Origin: Gaiellasilicea sp963791905
GTDB taxonomy: Bacteria > Actinomycetota > Thermoleophilia > Gaiellales > Gaiellaceae
Direction: 5' to 3'
Length of the DNA: 64,000 nt
NCBI GenBank assembly: GCA_963791905.1
Contig: CAWBTX010000006.1
Span: 793,756-857,755 of the forward strand
Shown: one piece after another, positions 8,101 to 17,420 of the stretch
Layout: the number at the start of each line of letters is the position of its first letter
Position numbering within the stretch: position 1 is the first letter of the stretch
Translations under genes and position numbers: made by a program
Notes under the pieces: model-generated
Databases searched by the model: none
What the model was told of the DNA's origin: nothing
Seen by the model: the letters and a program-made list of their open reading frames with translations, nothing else

Positions 8101-8981
8101 GTGACGGACGGTACCGCTGCGGCCTGCCGGACGAGGCCTGCGAGGACCCCGATGAAGTCCGGGTCTGCGTTCGGCATCGCCATCCGTGCGAGACGGATGC
8201 CGAGCTCCTTCGCCTTCTGCGCGGCTTCGGTGTCGAGATCCCAGCGGATCTCGAGGTGGTCGGAGACGAAGCCGACCGGGCAGAGCAGGACGTCACCCAC
8301 GCCGTCGGCGGCGAGTACGTCCAGGTGCTCGAGGATGTCGGGCCCGAGCCATGGCTCGCCCGTCGGCGACGCGCTCTGGTACGAGAACGACCACGCGCCG
8401 AGCTGCGCGCGCTCGGCGATCAGGCTCGCCGACTCGAGGAGCTCGTCCTGGTACGGGTCGCCCTCGTCGAGGATCCGAGCGGGGAGCGAGTGCGCGGTGA
8501 AGACGACGTGTTTGTGTCTCTCCGGAACGAGCCGCTCGGCGACGAGCGCGACGAATCCTGAGTCGGCGCCCCAGCGCTCGACGAAGCGAAGCTCGGCGCG
8601 CCCCGCGAGCGCCTCTTCCAGGAGGCCGCGGTACTTCTCGATCGACAGCGACGAGTAGTGCGGAGCGAGGACGAGCCCGACGACGGTCGTGGCACCGGCG
8701 TCGAGCGCCCGCTCGACCGCCTCGGCGATCCGAGGCTGCCAATGGCGCATGCCGGTGAAGACCGGGATGCCGAGCTCCTCCTGCAGAGCGGCGCGGGTCG
8801 CCTCCGTGATCTCGTTCAGGGGGTTCGAGTCCTCGATCCCGAGCCGTCGGTACCGCTCGACGAGGCCCGCGAGGTGCTCGGGCGAGATCGGTCGGCCGCC
8901 GCGGATGTCCGCGTAGTAGGCGGGGACGTCGTCGACGCGGTCGGGCGACCCGTAGGCCATCAGTACGACCGCAACGTTCAT
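8097..8981 (-). CDS. hemH: Ferrochelatase (probably coproporphyrin-type)
   Basis: Inserts iron into a porphyrin; in Actinobacteria the substrate is usually coproporphyrin III. 294 residues, with the catalytic His in FTAHSLPARI (H164) and the conserved Glu in GFVSDHLE (E244). Other family landmarks are DSNPLNEIT and the HYSSLSIEKY stretch after LAPHY. ATG 8981 overlaps the hemE stop by four bases and the gene ends in the wzt start. Intact, slightly shorter than the usual 310-350 residues. Confidence 0.9.
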   Translation of the reverse strand: MNVAVVLMAYGSPDRVDDVPAYYADIRGGRPISPEHLAGLVERYRRLGIEDSNPLNEITEATRAALQEELGIPVFTGMRHWQPRIAEAVERALDAGATTVVGLVLAPHYSSLSIEKYRGLLEEALAGRAELRFVERWGADSGFVALVAERLVPERHKHVVFTAHSLPARILDEGDPYQDELLESASLIAERAQLGAWSFSYQSASPTGEPWLGPDILEHLDVLAADGVGDVLLCPVGFVSDHLEIRWDLDTEAAQKAKELGIRLARMAMPNADPDFIGVLAGLVRQAAAVPSVT

Positions 8982-10024
8982 GCGGGCACCCGCGCCGTCT
9001 GCTCGTGCACGAGCTCACGAAGCCGTCCCAGAACGTCCGGGTCCGTACCGGGCATGACGCCGTGGCCGAGGTTGAAGATGTGGCCCGGCCTGCCCGCTGC
9101 TCGCGCGAGCACATCGAGCGCCGCCTGCTCGACGCGCTCCCATGGCCCGAAGAGGAGCGCGCCGTCTAGGTTGCCCTGCACGCCGTGGTCGTCGCCGACG
9201 ACCTCCCAGCCCCAGTCGAGCGGGATCCGCCAGTCCAGGCCGATGACGTCGCCGCCCGCGGCGGCCATCTGCGAGAGGAGCGTCGCGGTGCCGGTGCCGA
9301 AGTGGATCGTCGGGCAGTCGACGGCGGCGAGGATCTGCGCGGAGTACGGCTGGACGAACTCCTCGTAGTCGGCCGGCGAGAGCGCGCCGACCCACGAGTC
9401 GAAGAGCTGGATCACGTCTGCACCCGCCTGCACCTTCGCCGCGATGTACGGCGCGAACGTCGCCGTCAGCTTCTCCATCAGCGCCTGCCAGAGCGCCGGC
9501 TCGGCGTACATCATGCGCTTCACCTCGAGGAACTCGCGGCTGGGCTTGCCCTCGACGAGGTAGCCGGCGACCGTGAACGGGCCGCCGCAGAAGCCGATCA
9601 CCGCCTGGTCGGATCGGAGCTCGCGGCGCACGAGCGAGACGGCCTCGAGGATGAAGGGCACGGACTCCTCGGGGGCGGGGGTTCGCAGCGCCTCGACCTG
9701 CTCCCATGTACGGATCGGCTCGGCGACGACGGGGCCGACGTTCTCGACGAGGTCGACGTCGACCCCCATCCCGAGCACCGGGAGCATGATGTCGGCGAAC
9801 ATCACGGCCGCGTCGACGTCGTGGCGGCGCACCGGCTGCAGCGTCACCTCGGCGCAGAGCTCGGGCTCGCGACAGACCTCAAAGAGCGTGTGCGTCTCGC
9901 GGATCGCGCGGTACTCCGGCAGCGAGCGGCCCGCCTGGCGCATGAACCAGACCGGTGTCCGCTCGGTCGGCTCGAGCCGGGCGGCGCGAACGAGAAGCGG
10001 CGCGGAATCGGACGTTAGTGACAC
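8978..10024 (-). CDS. hemE: Uroporphyrinogen decarboxylase
   Basis: Converts uroporphyrinogen III to coproporphyrinogen III. 348 residues, typical length. Substrate-binding signature WFMRQAGRSLPEYRA at residues 26-40, the essential aspartate in MFADIMLPVLGMGVD, plus FCGGPFTVAGYL and the HFGTGT stretch. The start is GTG 10024, and no Shine-Dalgarno precedes it. A TAGCCT box on the same strand ends six bases upstream, suggesting a leaderless message. It heads the hemE-hemH-wzt-small-ORF operon and diverges from the gene at 10046 with 21 bases between them. Intact. Confidence 0.94.
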   Translation of the reverse strand: MSLTSDSAPLLVRAARLEPTERTPVWFMRQAGRSLPEYRAIRETHTLFEVCREPELCAEVTLQPVRRHDVDAAVMFADIMLPVLGMGVDVDLVENVGPVVAEPIRTWEQVEALRTPAPEESVPFILEAVSLVRRELRSDQAVIGFCGGPFTVAGYLVEGKPSREFLEVKRMMYAEPALWQALMEKLTATFAPYIAAKVQAGADVIQLFDSWVGALSPADYEEFVQPYSAQILAAVDCPTIHFGTGTATLLSQMAAAGGDVIGLDWRIPLDWGWEVVGDDHGVQGNLDGALLFGPWERVEQAALDVLARAAGRPGHIFNLGHGVMPGTDPDVLGRLRELVHEQTARVPA

Positions 10025-10029
10025 GGAAG

Positions 10030-10036
10030 TAGGCTA
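10030..10036. promoter_or_regulatory. Shared symmetric -10 element, hemE / 10046 gene
   Basis: The seven bases TAGGCTA read TAGGCT on the plus strand (10 bases before ATG 10046) and TAGCCT on the minus strand (6 bases before GTG 10024). One near-symmetric element could therefore serve both genes. Prediction from sequence only; no -35 is evident. Confidence 0.45.
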
Positions 10037-10045
10037 TCCCGCGCC

Positions 10046-10856
10046 ATGGAGAGGGTCGGCGAGCATCCCGTTCCGGCCGGCCCGCTCGCGGTCCGGTGGC
10101 TCGGCTACGAACTGCCGCCGCTTCGAGCCGGAGAGCTGGTGACAGTGCGGCTTCGCCTCGAGAACGCCGGCTCGGCGACGTGGCGGTCCCGTGTGCTGGT
10201 CTCGTGCCACTGGCTCGACGACCGCGGCAACGCGATCGACTGGGACGGACCGCGAACGGCGTTGCCGCACGACGTTCCGCCCGGCGAGGAGGCCCAGGTG
10301 GCGGCAAGCGTGCGCGTGACGCATCCGCCGGGCGCGTACCGCCTCGCGTTCGACCTTGTCGAAGAGTTCCGCTTCTGGTTCGCGGAGGTCGGCTCGCACG
10401 TCCTCGAGCTCGACGTCGACGTTCGGCCGAGGATCGACGAGCGCCGGCTCGCCGTCGTTGTCCACGAAGGGCGGGATGCGAGCACCGAGGCCGCGCTCGC
10501 GGCGCAGGAGGAGCCCCTTGTCGAAAGCGACGCGGTCGCGACCGCGCACCTCGTCGCGGGTGCGCTCCCCGAGCCGGACTGGTCGCGGCGCATCCTCGAT
10601 GCGCATGCCGAGGGCTTCGCCGCCGTCGGCGGCTCGATCGACGGGCGGACGCGAGTTGGCGCCCTGGCGCTCGGCCGGAGGGCGCAATCCGGCGTTCCCG
10701 CATCCGCTCCTGCTGCCCTCCGTGCTCGACGGCTTCGAGCTGCGTGAGCACGCCGGCCTGCCGGCCTACTTCCCGGAGCGCGTCCAGAACGGGGAGCCCT
10801 GGCTCTTCGACGGCCGGATCAGACTTCGACTGCGACGCGATCGTCCACGCGGGTGA
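10046..10856 (+). CDS. Ig-like-domain protein of unknown function (frameshifted)
   Basis: No named family recognised. Residues about 10-125 look like a beta-sandwich of the CARDB / NBR1-like type: VRLRLENAGSATW, then SCHWLDDRGN, PGEEAQV and a hydrophobic AFDLVEEFRFWF strand. The same pattern occurs in the C-terminal half of the glycosyltransferase at 27419-29032, including the following VVVHEG-type start of what may be a Rossmann-like region. A frameshift near 10660-10690 is inferred because the second reading (PHPLLLPSVLDGFELREHAG onward) keeps coding character to TGA 10856. Its end overlaps wzm by 38 bases tail to tail. A role with the neighbouring exporter is only a guess. Confidence 0.5.
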
Positions 10857-11619
10857 AGACGAACGCGCCGATCGCGAGCGAGACGACCGCCGAGACCGCG
10901 AGGTAGACGGCGTCGGCTGTGTCGGGCGCCGTGCCGAAGAAGAGCGGCTGCCGCACGGACTCGACCGCCGGTGTCAGGAAGTTGCCCCAGTGGATGAGGT
11001 CGACGAGCCGCGGGTGATCCTCGACGCCGGGCACGTTCTCGAGCGAGTAGAGAATCGGCGTCAGGAAGAACCACGGCAGCAGGAGCGCCGTCACCAGGTG
11101 CTCGACGTCGCGGTAGAGGGCGTTCAGCGACGCCACGGCCAGCGAGAGCCCCGCGACGAGGCAGACCACGAGCGCCGAGAGCGGGATCGACATCCAGACG
11201 GTGTCGCGCGCCTCCGGCAGGTAGACCAGGCTGAGCCCGATCACGATCGCGAGCATCACGACGAAGCTGACGAGCTGCGACGCCACCATCGCGAGCGGCA
11301 CGAGCTGCCGCGGGAAGCGCACCTTGCGGATCAGATTCGCGTTCTCGATCAGGCTCCTCGAAGCCGCCTGCAGCGACGTCGAGAAGAACACCCAGACCGG
11401 GAGGCCCGCGAGCAGGAAGAGCCAGTAGTGCTCGTAGTCGACGGCCTGCACCTTCAGCAGCACCGAGAACACGAGCAGGTAGACGAGCATCAGCACGATC
11501 GGGTGCGCGAGCGACCACAGCAGGCCGAGCGCGGAGCCCTTGTACTTCGCGCGCAGGTCGCGGCGGAAGAGGCTGCCGAAGAGCTCGCGGTAGCGGAAGA
11601 GATCCGTGTAGGTCGTCAC
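10819..11619 (-). CDS. wzm: Polysaccharide ABC exporter permease
   Basis: Membrane half of an O-antigen-type ABC exporter (ABC-2 permease family), the expected partner of the Wzt at 6895-8100. 266 residues with about six hydrophobic segments. Typical N terminus: RDLRAKYKGSALGLLWSLAHP, followed by the first transmembrane helix. The ENANLIRKVRFPRQLVPLA cytoplasmic loop that contacts the ATPase and the ALNALYRDV-like SLNALYRDVEHL segment are diagnostic. Start GTG 11619; a minus-strand TAGACT lies 11 bases upstream. Single-gene unit, divergent from the WecA-type gene. Intact. Confidence 0.9.
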   Translation of the reverse strand: MTTYTDLFRYRELFGSLFRRDLRAKYKGSALGLLWSLAHPIVLMLVYLLVFSVLLKVQAVDYEHYWLFLLAGLPVWVFFSTSLQAASRSLIENANLIRKVRFPRQLVPLAMVASQLVSFVVMLAIVIGLSLVYLPEARDTVWMSIPLSALVVCLVAGLSLAVASLNALYRDVEHLVTALLLPWFFLTPILYSLENVPGVEDHPRLVDLIHWGNFLTPAVESVRQPLFFGTAPDTADAVYLAVSAVVSLAIGAFVFTRVDDRVAVEV

Positions 11620-11630
11620 TGGTCGCCTTT

Positions 11631-11636
11631 AGTCTA
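11631..11636 (-). promoter_or_regulatory. Candidate -10 box of wzm
   Basis: Minus-strand TAGACT, ending 11 bases before GTG 11619. Same TAnnnT form as other operon heads in this window. Prediction only. Confidence 0.3.
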
Positions 11637-11690
11637 GGAGCCATCGTGGCTGCTCCCGTGGCTCCACACAGAGCCCTTACAGGCCTCGCC

Positions 11691-11696
11691 TACCCT
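11691..11696 (+). promoter_or_regulatory. Candidate -10 box of the WecA-type gene
   Basis: TACCCT, ending eight bases before GTG 11705, with no Shine-Dalgarno between. Fits a leaderless start. The 85-base divergent gap to wzm holds nothing else that I recognise. Confidence 0.4.
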
Positions 11697-11704
11697 TCCC
11701 TCAC

Positions 11705-13523
11705 GTGAGCGCGGCCGTCACGATCGCGGCCTTCCCGGTCGCCGCCCTCGTCATCTGGGCGCTCCTGCGTTCCCAGGTCGGCGGTCGTCTCGTCGCCCAG
11801 CCGACGGGAGAGCGCTGGCACGACGAGGTGACGCCCAGCTTCGGCGGGATCGGGATCTTCCTCGGGCTCCTCGCCGGGCTCGGGGCAGCCGTCGCCGCGG
11901 GGGCGGTCGATGCGAGCTCGGAGCTGCTCGGCGTCACCGCCGGCTGCACGATTCTCTTCCTGGCGGGTCTCGCGGACGACCTGCGCGAGCTGCCGCCGCT
12001 CGCGAAGCTCGCGGCGCAGGTCGGTGCGGCCGCGATCGTCCTCGCAAGTGGGCTGACGGTCGAGGTGATCGACTCCGACCTGCTCGCCGCTGCGGTCGGG
12101 CTGCTCTGGCTCGTCGGGATCACGAACGCCTTCAATCTTCTGGACAACATGGACGGGCTCGCGGCGACGCTCGCGGTCGTCGCGTGCGCCACCTTCGCGG
12201 TCGACTCGATCGCGGAGAACCCGGAGAGCCTCGCGGCTGTGCTGGCGCTCTCGCTCGGCTTCGCCTGCGCCGCCTTCCTCCCGTTCAACCTGCGGCCGGG
12301 TCGCCGGGCGGTCGTCTTCATGGGCGACTCCGGCAGCCAGGTGATCGGGTTCGGGCTCGCGTCTCTCGCGCTCGCGTCGAGCTGGACGACCGCGGGCGCG
12401 ACGCTCGCGACGGTGCTCCTGCCCTTGCTCGTGCTCGCGATCCCGATCCTCGACACGACGCTCGTCACCGTCCGGCGCGCGCTCGAGCGCCGTCCGATCG
12501 CGCAGGGCGGCAAGGATCACTCCTCGCACCGGCTCGTCTACTACGGCCTGAGCGAGCAGCAGGCGGTCGCCGCGCTTGCGCTGCTCGCGACGCTGCTCGG
12601 GCTGACTGCGCTCGCGTACAACGTCCTCGACGACGGCCGCGTCACCGCGTTCGGCGTTCTCCTCTCCTTTGTCGTGCTCGTCCAGTTCGGGAGCTTTCTC
12701 ACCGACCTCGAGGAGCGCTCGCGGCGAGACGAGCCGGGCCCGCCGCCGTCGCTCCTTCGCGCGCTCGTCTCGCAGCCGCGCCGGCTCGTGGAGGTGCTCG
12801 TCGACTTCGCGATCATCTGCGCCTCGTTCCTCGTCGCCTACCTGCTCCAGGTGGACGGCAGGGGCACCGAGGTGCAGCGCGCGGTCTTCCTCGCGGCGCT
12901 GCCGATCCTGCTCGCGGTGCGCTACGTCCTCTTCGTGCTGGCGGGGATCTACCGGCGCGTCTGGCGGTTCGCGTCGCCACGCGACCTCGTCGCGATCGTC
13001 GTCGCGACGGCGCTGTCGGTTCCGATCACGATCGCGATCGTCGCGAATACGCAGTCGCTCGCCGGCTTCCCGCTCGAGATCTTCCTCGTCGACGCGCTGC
13101 TCTGCTCGATGCTCGTCGCGGGCTCGCGGCTCGCGATTCGCGTCGCTCCCGAGTTGCTGGCGGCGGCCAAGGGCGGCGGCGGCGACCGCGTGCTCGTCGT
13201 CGGCGCCGGGCGGTCGGGCCGAAGCCTGGTGCGCGAGCTCCGCGAGACGCCCGACCAGCGCGTGATCGGCTTCCTGGACGACAACCCCTCGGTCCGGCGC
13301 CGTCACGTTCTCGGCGTGAAGGTGCTCGGCCGGCTCGACGAGGCTGCGGAGCTGCTCGAGACGGCGCGGCCCGACGAGGTGCTCGTGACGATTCCCGACG
13401 TGCCCAATGATCGGCTCGACGCGGTCCTGCAGGGCGTGTGCCGAGGCGGGCGTGCCCTGCAGGCTCGTGCGGCGCCGGACGGAGACGACCCGGCCGCCGC
13501 TGCTCGGAGTCCCCGCAGAGTGA
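11705..13523 (+). CDS. WecA-type phosphoglycosyltransferase fused to CapD-like membrane/Rossmann half (one frameshift)
   Basis: N-terminal part is a polytopic MraY/WecA-superfamily enzyme that would load a HexNAc-1-phosphate onto polyprenyl phosphate and start glycan assembly. Landmarks: LADDLRELPP (D91, D92), NAFNLLDNMDGL (141-152), FMGDSG (D208) and a DHSSHR segment (271-276) in place of the usual His-rich loop. From about residue 360 the protein resembles the N-terminal half of CapD/FlaA1-type enzymes: four membrane segments, then a Rossmann motif VLVVGAGRSG (496-505). The C-terminal SDR catalytic domain is missing. A frameshift near 13437 moves the end to CAEAGVPC...GVPAE and TGA 13521-13523, which overlaps the next start. 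About 606 residues. Confidence 0.75.
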
Positions 13524-15631
13524 GCGCGCCCGCGCTTCGCGCGGGCGTTAAGAGCGCCTGGCCACTATTTGCGGTCGTACGTCGGGCCTCGTCGCCCTCT
13601 ACGCCTGGCAGGCGTGGGAGCGCGCGACGCCGACGCTCTTCAGCGACGAGATCGAGTTCACGCAGGTCTCGCGCTCGATCGCCGACACGGGCCGGGCGAC
13701 GATCCGCGGCACCGAGCCGCCCAGCGTCTCGCTCTACGAGTATCTGGCCGCGCCGGCCTGGTGGATCGACGACGTCAGCGACGCCTACGGCGCGATCAAG
13801 CTCCTCGGCGTGCTGCTGATGACCGCGGCGATCTTCCCCGCGTACGGCCTCGCCCGCCTCGTGGTGTCGCGGCCGTGGGCGCTCTTCGCCGCGGTCGGCG
13901 CCGTCGTCGCGCCGGCGCTGTCGTACTCCCCGTTCCTCGTCGAGGAGCCGCTCGCGTACCCCGTCTCGACCCTGGCGCTCTTCCTGATCGCGCGCGCCGG
14001 TGTGAAGTCGACGTGGCCGGCGATCGCGCTCGCCGCGGGCGTCTGCCTGCTGGCCATCTTCGTGCGGACGCAGCTCGCCGTGCTGCTCGTCGTCCTCCTC
14101 GGCGTCGCTCTTCGCGCGTGCGTGGTCCAGCGAGCGCATTCGCGCCTGGCGGGCAACGTGGACGGCCTGGGACTGGGTCGGCGCGGTCGTCCTCGTCGTC
14201 GGGCTCGCCGTCCTCTTCGCTGCGGCGGCGGGGCGCCACTCGTACAGCTGGTACGTGACGACGACGTCGTTCAAGGACCGGATGCTCGAGTACGGGCTCT
14301 GGGCCGTCGGCGCCCTCGGCATCGGGCTCGGCGTGATCCCGCTCATCGGGGGCCTCGTCGCCCTCGTTCGGCCTCGGCGTGAGCGCGACCCTGGCACGAC
14401 CGCGTTTGTCGCGCTCTGCGTCTCCGCGTTCGCCGCCTTCGGGCTCTACACCGCCGTCAAGGCCGCCTACCTCTCGACCACCCTCTCCATCGTGATCGCC
14501 GAGCGGAACCTGATCTACCTGACGCCGCTCCTCTTCGTCGGCACTGCTCTCGTGCTCGAGCGGCGCAGCATCTCGCTGGCGGCCACCGCAGTCGCGACGG
14601 CATTCGCGCTCTACCTCGTCTCGACGACGCCGTACGCGCTCGAGACGTACCCGAACTACGAGACGCACGGCCTCGCGATCGCGGCCTTCGCGAACCGGAT
14701 CCCGAAGTGGCCGGCCGAGACGATCGAGAACATCCTCCTGCTCGTCGCGCTGGCGTCGGGCATCGCGCTCGTGCTGCTCCGGTACGTGCGCGGGCGGGCG
14801 CTCCTCGCGGTCGCCGCGACGATCGCGGTCTTCGCGCTCGCCTGGAGCCTGACGACCGAGATCTACGCCGCCAACGGCGAGCGAGGCGCCTCCGACCAGC
14901 AGTACGCCACGCTGCCGAAACCACCGGACTGGGTCGACAGGACCACCGGCCGTCGGCCGTCGGTCTTCGTCGGGCAGGGCATCAGCGACCCGAATCCCTT
15001 CTGGCAGCTCGAGTTCTGGAACCCGTCGATGAAGTGGGTCTGGGGAGTGGACGGCAGCACGCCGGGCGGCGTGACGCCGAACCTGCTGCGACCGGATGGG
15101 ACGCAGGATCCGGCTGATCTCGGGGCGGAGTACGCCGTCGCGTCGAAGGGGGTCGCGCTCGCAGCGCCCTCGGTGACCACCGTCGGCGACTACGTTCTCT
15201 ATCGGCTCGGCGGCGAGCCCGTGCGGCTCCGCGAGGCGACGGCCGGCGTGCAGGCGGACGGCTGGATGGGCTCGGAGGCCTCGTACACGCGCTACGACGT
15301 CGAGGCTCTGCCTCCCCGCGGGTACGTGAAGGTGTCGCTCTCGCGGGAGGCGGCGTGCTTCCCGCAGCTGAAGCCGGCGAAGGGAGTCGTGACGATCGGC
15401 GTCGTGGGCGTCAACGAGTTCGACCAGCCCGGCATCGCACGGGTGACAGGCCGTCGCGAGGTGCCCGTGCACCCGTGCCAGCCGAATCCCGTCGTGCTGC
15501 CCGTGCCGGCGGAGCCGTGGCGGGTCGAGGTCACCGTCGACCCGACCTTCGTCCCGCACGAGCTCGACCCGGCGATCGGCGACCGCCGCCCGCTCGGTGC
15601 CAAACCATTCTTCGAGTTCGTCGAGCCATGA
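13520..15631 (+). CDS. Polytopic GT-C glycosyltransferase-like membrane protein (frameshifted)
   Basis: Large integral membrane protein of the PMT/ArnT-like GT-C type, which moves a sugar from a polyprenyl-phosphate donor. After the first membrane segment it has FSDEIEFTQVSRSIADTG, where the acidic pair occupies the catalytic position of this fold; roughly ten hydrophobic segments follow and then a soluble beta-rich C-terminal domain of about 230 residues. The start GTG 13520 forms a GTGA overlap with the preceding gene; the reading WPLFAVV then continues in another frame near 13580, and a second shift lies near 14115. About 703 residues. Same family as the protein at 19471-21547. Acceptor unknown. 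Confidence 0.65.
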
Positions 15632-15644
15632 CCGCGCGACCCGC

Positions 15645-16403
15645 CTAGCGGAGCGCGCGTAGGCGCTCGGGGTGCTTGCGCACGAAGCGGAGCATGCCGC
15701 TGAGATGCCAGAGCGTGTGCCGGGAGAGAAAGCGCTTGTCGATCACGGCTGCGTAGTCGTGCCTCACGACTGCGTCCGGCACGAGCCAGCGCTCCCAGCC
15801 GGCCTGCGCCGCTCGGTAGGCGACGTCGATGTCCTCCACGTAGTGGCGGTAGCCCGGATCCCAGCCGCCGAGCTCCTCCAGCATCGACCGGCGCATCAGC
15901 AGGCACGCGCCGCCGAGCAGCCAGTCGCCCTGCACCGGCTCGTCTGGCCGCGTCCCATAGTGCGTCGCCTGGTGCTCGTACGGGTTGCGGACGAGTCGCA
16001 CTGGTGTGCGCCGCGCGAGCGTGCCGAGGACGGTCGGGAATCGCCGCAGCGACGGCTGCCACGTGCCGTCCGGCCAGAAGACGAGCGGGCCGACGAGACC
16101 GGCACGCGGGTGCTCGTCGGCGAACGCGGCAAGCGTGGCGATCGCCCCGGGGTCGGGGACGGCGTCCGGATTCGAGAGGACCACGTATTCGCCGGTGGTC
16201 TCGGCAACTCCGAGGTTCACGTTCGCGGCGAACGGGAGCGGCGTCGCGTTCTCGAGCACGCGCGCCTCCGTCGGCACGCGCGACACCGAGCCCGGGAGGT
16301 TGGCGACGACGACGAGCTCGTCCACCTGCGGTGCCAGCGCCGGCAGCGAGCGCTCGAGCTCCGCAGCGTGGCCGTGCGAGACGACGATCGCCGAGACGCT
16401 CAC
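15645..16403 (-). CDS. GT2 glycosyltransferase
   Basis: GT-A fold family 2 enzyme of the rhamnosyltransferase-like type: VSAIVVSHGH at the N terminus, ATPLPFAANVNLGVAE, the DxD-like SNPDAVPDPG, and YVEDIDVAYRAAQAGW near residue 195, the ED of which is the usual catalytic base region. GTG 16403 (252 residues) was chosen because it forms a GTGA overlap with the upstream gene; the longer open frame is a shadow. Last gene of the long minus-strand glycosyltransferase run; ends 13 bases from the convergent membrane glycosyltransferase. Intact. Confidence 0.85.
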   Translation of the reverse strand: MSVSAIVVSHGHAAELERSLPALAPQVDELVVVANLPGSVSRVPTEARVLENATPLPFAANVNLGVAETTGEYVVLSNPDAVPDPGAIATLAAFADEHPRAGLVGPLVFWPDGTWQPSLRRFPTVLGTLARRTPVRLVRNPYEHQATHYGTRPDEPVQGDWLLGGACLLMRRSMLEELGGWDPGYRHYVEDIDVAYRAAQAGWERWLVPDAVVRHDYAAVIDKRFLSRHTLWHLSGMLRFVRKHPERLRALR

Positions 16404-17420
16404 CGCAGCGCCTCGAGGTAGACGTCGAGCGTCTTCTCGGCCGCGGCGCGCCAGCTGAACTCGGCCGCGCGGCGAAGGCCGGCGGCGCGCAGCCGCTCGC
16501 GGTCGACGAGCGCCCGCTGGATCGCGTCGCCGAGCTCCCGTTCGGGGACGATCAGCGCCGCGTCGCCGGCGACCTCCCGCAGCGCCGGCTCGTCGACGGC
16601 GACGACGGGCGTGCCGCACGCCATCGCCTCGAGCACCGGCAGGCCGAACCCCTCGTAGCGCGAGCTCTGCACGAGGCAGGCGGCGCCTCGGTACAGCTCG
16701 ACGAGCTCGTCCTGCGAGACGTAGCCCCGGAGGTCGGCTCCGCGGGCGCGGAGCTCGGCGGCGACGGGCTCCTCACGGATCGGGCCGGCGACGACGAGTC
16801 GCAGCCCGGCTGCCGATGCGGCCTCGGCCGCGGCGAGCTGGTTCTTCCGCGCCTGCACCGCTCCGACGGCGAGGACGTACTCACTTTGCAACAGACTGTT
16901 ACTTGGCGTGAAGGCGGGGTCGACGCCGTTCGGTGTCACCACGACCTTGTCGGGAGGCAGCTCGTAGAGCTCGATCAGGTCGCGCTTCGTCCGCTCCGAG
17001 ACCGTGAGCACACGTTTTGCGCCTCGTGCCGCGCGCGGGACGACCCGGCGGAAGACGGCGCGGTCCTTGCGCGACATCAGCTCCGGCTCCCGCTCGAAGG
17101 ACAGATCGTGGATCGTCACCACCGCCGGGACAGACGAGCCAAACGGGAGGGCGTACTGCGTGTGGACGAGCGCGCCGCCGACGCGGCGCAGCAGCGCGGG
17201 GAAGCGTCCACAGCATCCGCAGCTCCTGCAGCGACGTCGACAGCTGCAGCGGCTCGATTCCGGGCGGAACGAGCTCGGGATGCCGCGTCACCGCGCCGAT
17301 GCGAAGGCCGGCGTCGGCCGCGGGGGCGGCAAGCTCGCGGAGGAGGTTCGAGACGTAGCGCTCGTCGCCCGTCCGCCGCCGGCCGAGCGTGTCGGCGTCG
17401 ACGACGACCAGCGGCGTCAC
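16400..17420 (-). CDS. GT4 glycosyltransferase (one frameshift)
   Basis: Retaining GT-B enzyme. N-terminal half starts VTPLVVVDADTLGRRRTGDE at GTG 17420; the C-terminal half has YVLAVGAVQARKNQ and the donor-site motif SSRYEGFGLPVLEAMACGTP, whose two Glu form the family E-x7-E signature. The halves are joined by a one-base shift at the G run 17198-17201 (one extra base in CCCC on the coding strand), a clear homopolymer-type error. About 340 residues, normal for GT4. GTGA overlaps at both ends place it in the same operon as its neighbours. Confidence 0.83.

Noticed and set aside
11690..13306. Minus-strand frame of about 538 codons rich in Asp/Glu/Arg
   Set aside because: Exact antisense of the WecA-type membrane protein; the charged composition is what complementing hydrophobic codons gives.
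13527..13547. GC-rich 8-bp hairpin with a short loop right after a stop codon, looking like a terminator
   Set aside because: It lies in the first codons of the next gene (GTG 13520, reading VSAPALRAGVK) and lacks a T-run; the two genes overlap by GTGA, so termination here is unlikely.
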